A stretch of DNA of 64,000 nucleotides, taken from the NCBI GenBank assembly GCA_963995525.1, contig OZ023211.1:52728228-52792227 (forward strand). The letters run 5' to 3'. The stretch comes from Escarpia spicata. Lineage: Eukaryota; Annelida; Polychaeta; Sabellida; Siboglinidae. Made by a program: the position numbers and the translations under genes. Each line of letters starts with the position of its first letter. Within the stretch, counting starts at the first letter, position 1. The notes under the pieces were generated by a model that worked only from the letters and a program-made list of their open reading frames with translations, did not search any database and had not been told where the DNA came from. Below are positions 59,222-64,000 of this stretch, piece by piece.

Positions 59222-60280
59222 CATCTCTTCACTCCCCGTAACTGGTGGGCTCTGTGTGTCCCCCCTCTCCAGTTCGTGTTCCGATGGTATTGTGACCATC
59301 CTATTTCTGTTCCTCCTTACTTCAGCAAGTCTGTCTTAATGTAAATTCCGGATGTCTTCCGCGGCAACCACCCACGCTTTTCTCTCCTCCTTTGACAATC
59401 CATGTAATACTGAACGCATTTGTTCAGTCATTATATTTACTCTGCTCAGAATTGACCGCCGGTGCCGCCGTCACGCTACCGTGCGTGCCGTCTCTGTTAT
59501 TGCGTAACAGGGCGATGTCGGCCGCACTTTTGGTTGTCGTCTCAGCGTCAATGTCGTCTCGCGAAGGGGTCTCCGCGACTGTCTCCTCGTTTACACACAC
59601 ACATCTTCTGTCGGTTCTCCTCTGGCTTCTCCTTCTCCACTCTTCCTTCCACGGGTAGCGTTGCCGTATATAATAAACGGGACACACTGTATCACTTTCC
59701 ATGCATGCCAGAAATCAATTGTTGGATAAATACAAAAAACCGCACCTTGTAAGTTGTGTCGCTGTCCACAAAGGCCACAACGGCGGTGCTTACCGGGCCC
59801 GTCGCCGCCGGTGCCGCCGGTGCTGCCGATGCCGCCCTCACGCTTCCGTGCACGCTGTCGCTGTTATTGCATAACACGGCGTTGCCGATCGCACTTGTTG
59901 TAGCCGCCGCAGCGTCTGGGCCGTCTCGCGAAGAGGTCTCCGCGACTGCCTCCTCGTCCAAGCAGATATCTTCTGTCGGTTCTCTTCCTTCCACGGGTAG
60001 CGTTGGCGTACGTTGCCTTTGCCTCACTACACCCCTCCGTCGTGTGGCTATACACACCACGGTGACCACAGAAGGGTGTAGTGCACTCTCTCCGGTAATG
60101 TCCTGTTTTTCGACATTTCAAGCAAAGTAGCGGTCGGCCTGTTATGGTGACCAAACATTAATATTTTTCATAAGTTGTCGGATTGGTGACAACAATGATA
60201 TGTGGGATGTCACGCTTGTCACCAATCATCAGTACTGATCTTACTCCCGTTGCAACACTTTCACAGCCTGGACTACATGA
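59222..60280 (-). pseudogene. LINE ORF1 fragments (C-terminal plus family i), copy B
   Basis: Counterpart of 35,583-36,635, with the same modular joints. The knuckle piece is at 60,154-59,864 (CLKCRKTGHYRREC). A ~20-bp segment near 59,620 (CTCCTCTGGCTTCTCC...) missing from copy A is kept here. Confidence 0.7.
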
Positions 60281-61081
60281 TTTTCTTCTACAGCTCTATT
60301 CTCTGTCTCCTCCACGACCCTCACTGCCGCCCCTTCTCCACTCTTTCCTCCTGTACCTCCTCATACGACTCCTCCATGTCTTTCCCCGTCACCGGTACAC
60401 TGTCCTCTCCTAGCTGACTAGCTACTCCCGCATACGTACCTGCGGTGGCGGTGGAACATTCCTCGGTAGTATGGTCATACTTCTTGTGATGTCTGTAGTA
60501 TGGGGTGACACAATCCCGTCCGAAATGCCCTTCATGTCTGCACTTCAAGCACAGGGGCATTCGCCCTGTCGTTGTGATCAACATCTCATGTTTATGTGTG
60601 TTGTCGGGATTCGTAACTACCATTATATGTGGGAGATCATTTTTATCGCTACACCCTCAAATCCCTTCGCCACTGATGTTTCGTAACGGATTTACTGTAC
60701 TTTGCCATGTAAACTCACGTACGAAGCAATTACTTCGTTCGGCACATATGGCGGTGCCCTATGTATCCTCACCGTAAACTGGTTTATGACGGCTGACTTG
60801 ACCCGGAAAAGGAGATTCCCTTTAACTCTGACTTTTCCCTTCAGGAGTAGAAGGTCTTAACTTTTGAACTCCTTTAACACCAGAAACCACTCATTGTTCC
60901 TTGTCAGTGGTCCAAAAGAAAGCACGTGTTCATTTACCTTCCCTTTGACTTCTTCAAATCCTAGAAGAAAATCTTCTCTGTAATGCGGTCTTTCGTCATA
61001 CGGCTCAGTTAGGATCAATGAACAATTCTGTACTTCCTGCCAATCATCTTCCAGTGTGATAGTTCGCCCAGGAGGCATTTT
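60281..61081 (-). pseudogene. LINE ORF1 5' part, family ii, copy B
   Basis: Starts at ATG 61,076-61,078 (MPPGRTITLEDDWQEVQ). The knuckle frame (60,623-60,321) is open here: CLKCRHEGHFGRDC, YDHTTEEC, then an acidic tail. In copy A this frame is cut by a stop. Confidence 0.65.
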
Positions 61082-61325
61082 CCTTCATCGATAGTACGGC
61101 CTCGTTGTGGTGAAAATATGGTGTCTCGCCTGCGGGCGAATCCGAATGTTCGTTTTATTGATATCGTTTGTTATAGTTAATTGAAGTGTAGCTATTATTA
61201 ATGCATATTTATCACTAGTTGTCTACAAGGGAATAGTAATGAGTTCTGAAATTATAAAGCAACAAAACAAGTTTCATGTTCAGCTTCTTGCTCTGCTGAA
61301 TAATAGAGAGCATAGTGAGGCCACT
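61082..61325 (-). repeat. Inverted orphan U1 upstream region, copy B (truncated)
   Basis: Counterpart of 37,424-37,676. It includes the candidate PSE with AACGAGG. A deletion then removes the counterpart of about 37,671-38,303. Confidence 0.85.
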
Positions 61326-61859
61326 ATTTTAACGGAGACGTGTTGTCAAACCGGGCTTATATAGTGTATATAATATATTTAGCTCACCTGTTGTTCAATT
61401 GTAAAAGGAATTTAGGTGAAAAGAATGTTAATTTTGGTGATACTCTCGGCATTGTATATGTTTAGCCTTTACCTGCTTTTATTGACGGACTTGCGTGAGT
61501 TTACCTCCCCATCGGTCCTTTTTGTGATGCCGATGATGACAACAGTGTGGGATGAGGTAATAAAAAAATCATGTCAGAAAATGGCGTTTTTGGCAGTCTC
61601 CCAACCCACGACAATTTAAACTTATAAGATGTAATCTATCCATTTCAGTGTATCTTATATATCAACATGATAACTTAAACGGTGTATTTCTTTTCAGTAG
61701 AATTGCTTAGCTCTGGCTCCTCATCAGAGGCAGAACTAGGTCCCTCCTCATCTATCACCAGCTGCCAAATGAAGGGCCGTCCGGCGAGAGATGAGGAGAG
61801 ACACTAAGGGGGATCTTCCCTTCCGTTTCCATATTCTCACTTCCATCCATTCCCCGTCG
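61326..61859. other. Decayed LINE ORF1/ORF2 junction region, copy B
   Basis: Counterpart of 38,303-39,047 with a ~220-bp deletion at about 61,558 that removes most of the endonuclease fragment. A 67-codon + strand frame (61,416-61,619) begins hydrophobically but has no support as a gene. Confidence 0.5.
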
Positions 61860-62926
61860 TCAGGGGCCACGCCCTCCTCCGAACTGTCGGAGCAGAGCAT
61901 GTCCCCCGACATCGGGGGGACAACACATTACACTCCTCGTCTTCCCTCTCTCTCGTCTCAGATGGTATCCCGACCAGGGGACAGACCCCGACTCATTGAT
62001 CCACCCGTTCTCGATCATGGGACGGGAGGCCACTTGGACCTCCTGGCCGCCCGAACTGGTGTTGACCGGCCCTGTATCGACCGCGTCACTCTCCCCTTTG
62101 GCCGACATTTCGACCGCTATTGTCTCGGACACGGTGTCACACACCCGGTCTGGTTTACTAGCACTGCTAGAATCAACTAACTTTTTGTCTTCGGCCGCTG
62201 TCACCCATGCCTTTTTCTCATCACTGCACAGCTCTTTTATTGCTGCCCTCATCTTCTTGGTAATGATGTCTACACGTGTTACCTTTGTTTCGGCGTGGGA
62301 CCCCGTTTTCTCTACCACTCGTACTTTGGCCTTCTTTACTGGCTTTCCAGCTAAGACTTCCACCCCACTTACCTCGTTCCGCTTCGTTAGTTCTGCGGAC
62401 GCTTGTGGGTGTCGCTCAACATCCATCAATACACCGCCCCCCTCCACGCTGTTGTCCATCTCATCGTCTCCACCTTCCCCCCTTATAATGTTCCTGGTTG
62501 CGTTAGCATATGTTGCCTTCTGTATAGTGCAACTCTCTGTTGTATGGCCATGATGACGACAGTAGGGCGTGGTACAACCCCTTCTGTAGTGGCCTGTTTG
62601 TCTACATTTTAAACACAATGGAGGTTTGCCGGGAATTGTCACAAGTAGTTCATACTGTTCATGTTTCAGGATTTGTAACTAAATCAGATTTGGTATTTCG
62701 TCTTTATTTCCTACCATTACCACAGTTCGGACACCTATAGCTACTCCCTCAAAACCTGTTGTGGTCGACTTTACAAAAGTTGTAGATTTGACAATAGCAA
62801 CACTTTCCAATTCTGTCACGATGGCCGAGTTTGACACAAAGGACGGTGCCAAGTGCACTCGCGCAGTAAAGTGTCTTTTGTCAGCCGGTTTAACTCGGAA
62901 GACCTTACCATTTGCCAATATGCTGC
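61860..62926 (-). pseudogene. LINE ORF1 (gag-like, CCHC), family iii, copy B
   Basis: The 260-codon frame 62,642-61,860 is continuous, with CLKCRQTGHYRRGC at its start, a charged middle and a C-terminal GGHALLRQFGGGRGP. The N-terminal part is in another frame (from ~62,930 to 62,679). The 5' end is lost at a deletion junction with the transposase-like gene. Confidence 0.7.
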
Positions 62927-64000
62927 TTGTATGTTGTTCCAACAGTTGACAAACGTCTTGCGGAGACATTCTTGTGGATTGTCTTGCAAGCATGGAGGGC
63001 AGAAACACGTAAGATTCCTTGTAGCCGACGTGTTATTTCCCACACGCTTGATGCTGTGAAGCTGACGTGTTCCAGGAACGGTCATCACAGCTGATGACGG
63101 AATTGATCTGTCAATCTGCTCTGTTGTGATCAGCGTGAAGGAGCGCTTGATCTGAAGGGAATCGGGCAATGGCAAAGTGTAGTTATCACAGCAGTGCTGG
63201 TACATTGCTGCAGCACTTTGTACAATGCATTCACCCGCACGAATTTCATCATCAACTGCCCCCTTGGTGACGCCTCCATAAGCATCACATGCACTTTTGC
63301 CATGTCTTGAACCAAAACAACATCTCTCAATGGGAATGTTGCCACACGCATTTGAGAGGTGAAAGAATGGGAGTTTTGATTTGTACTGGGCTGCACACCC
63401 ATCTGAAAAGACAACCATGTTCCCAACCTTCTCCATCACAGACAGAAGGTGGTCTGTCGTCTTATCAAAGATCGTCTTTACTATACTGGCATCATGGCAC
63501 AAGTGATAAAAAATATCAGATAGTCCCTTACAGTTGTAGAGCAATGAGGGCAATTGTAATACAGCACTGTGGGGTGCACGGTCACTTGACTGTAACCCCA
63601 ATGGGCTGACTGCACTTGATACTGATATTTGAAAAGAAAGTTCTCTGCAATATCACAGACAGCCACCGCCCACATATTGGGGTTTGCCGACAGGAGCGTC
63701 GTGAACTGGCAAAACTACCACCTGAAGACGAAGAGAGTTTTGAGAATAGTTGCAGTTCCTTCATCAGCTGATCAAGGAGTACCTGCAAGGTTCCATCCTT
63801 TGATACCAGTTCTCTCCTCTTGCCACGATCAGATTTAACTATTTCCAAAATGTCTATCTCACAACTCTATTGTGAAAGGATTGGATCTCCTCTTGCAGCT
63901 TGACTTTGAGCTTGCTTGGACCGCAGATTGGGCACTTTCGATCCAAACAAGACTGCTTTGGCTCCTGGCAGAGGCTTTTTTCTGACAGTGCATCTCTTCC
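62927..64000 (-). pseudogene. Transposase-like gene, copy B (partial)
   Basis: Counterpart of 41,081-42,152, continuing past the window edge. 63,601-62,816 is open for 261 codons with VVFSDGCAAQYKSK, FGSRHGKSACD and CFCPPCLQDNPQECLRK. After WNNIQ it runs by accident into the antisense-frame sequence of the joined LINE ORF1 region, so the last ~40 residues are not native. The stop at the end of the cysteine-motif block is shared with copy A. Confidence 0.65.

Noticed and set aside
61416..61619. Small secreted or membrane protein with hydrophobic N-terminus
   Set aside because: The frame is created by a deletion joint in copy B and is interrupted in copy A; no homology.

Overview
The window is eukaryotic (metazoan) repeat-rich DNA; I see no ordinary single-copy host protein gene. 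It holds U1 spliceosomal RNA genes, a Ty3/Mag-type LTR retrotransposon with a leucine-tRNA-like primer site, APE-type LINEs resembling the L1/Tx1 group, and a DNA transposon of an invertebrate-type transposase family. Together these suggest a marine invertebrate, possibly a mollusc, but the species call is weak.

Region 1 (1-29,680) is a head-to-tail array of a 2,583-2,591 bp unit. Each unit carries one 164-nt U1 snRNA gene on the + strand, twelve in all, identical wherever I compared them. Each unit also carries a ~780 bp non-coding element with ~53 bp terminal inverted repeats (TIRs), always at the same place. The array runs off the left edge of the window. It ends on the right with a unit cut inside the TIR element and a damaged partial unit without U1 (29,681-30,176).

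Region 2 (30,177-43,912) is a mosaic of broken mobile elements, almost all on the minus strand. It contains LINE 3' ends, a LINE ORF2 with reverse transcriptase, several CCHC zinc-knuckle ORF1 (gag-like) fragments, an AP-endonuclease start and a dispersed repeat called R3 here. An inverted orphan copy of the U1 upstream (promoter) region is fused to the start of a LINE ORF1. A 3.4 kb DNA transposon with 22-bp perfect TIRs and a decayed transposase is nested in R3.

Region 3 (43,913-53,786) holds the rest of that R3 copy, a LINE with endonuclease and ORF1 remnants, a ~620 bp AT-rich intron-like insert, and a young Ty3/Mag-type LTR retrotransposon (47,677-52,158). The LTRs of that element differ at 1 of 150 positions. 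Its Gag-Pol frame is open except for a shift near the C-terminus.

Region 4 (53,787-64,000) is a second, direct copy of region 2 with its own deletions, so regions 2 and 4 form a segmental duplication about 23.6 kb apart. The same mutations in both copies show that most LINE decay came before the duplication.

The only genes likely to serve the cell are the U1 genes (5' splice-site recognition). The rest is transposon sequence, mostly dead, that has exchanged short segments with the U1 array.
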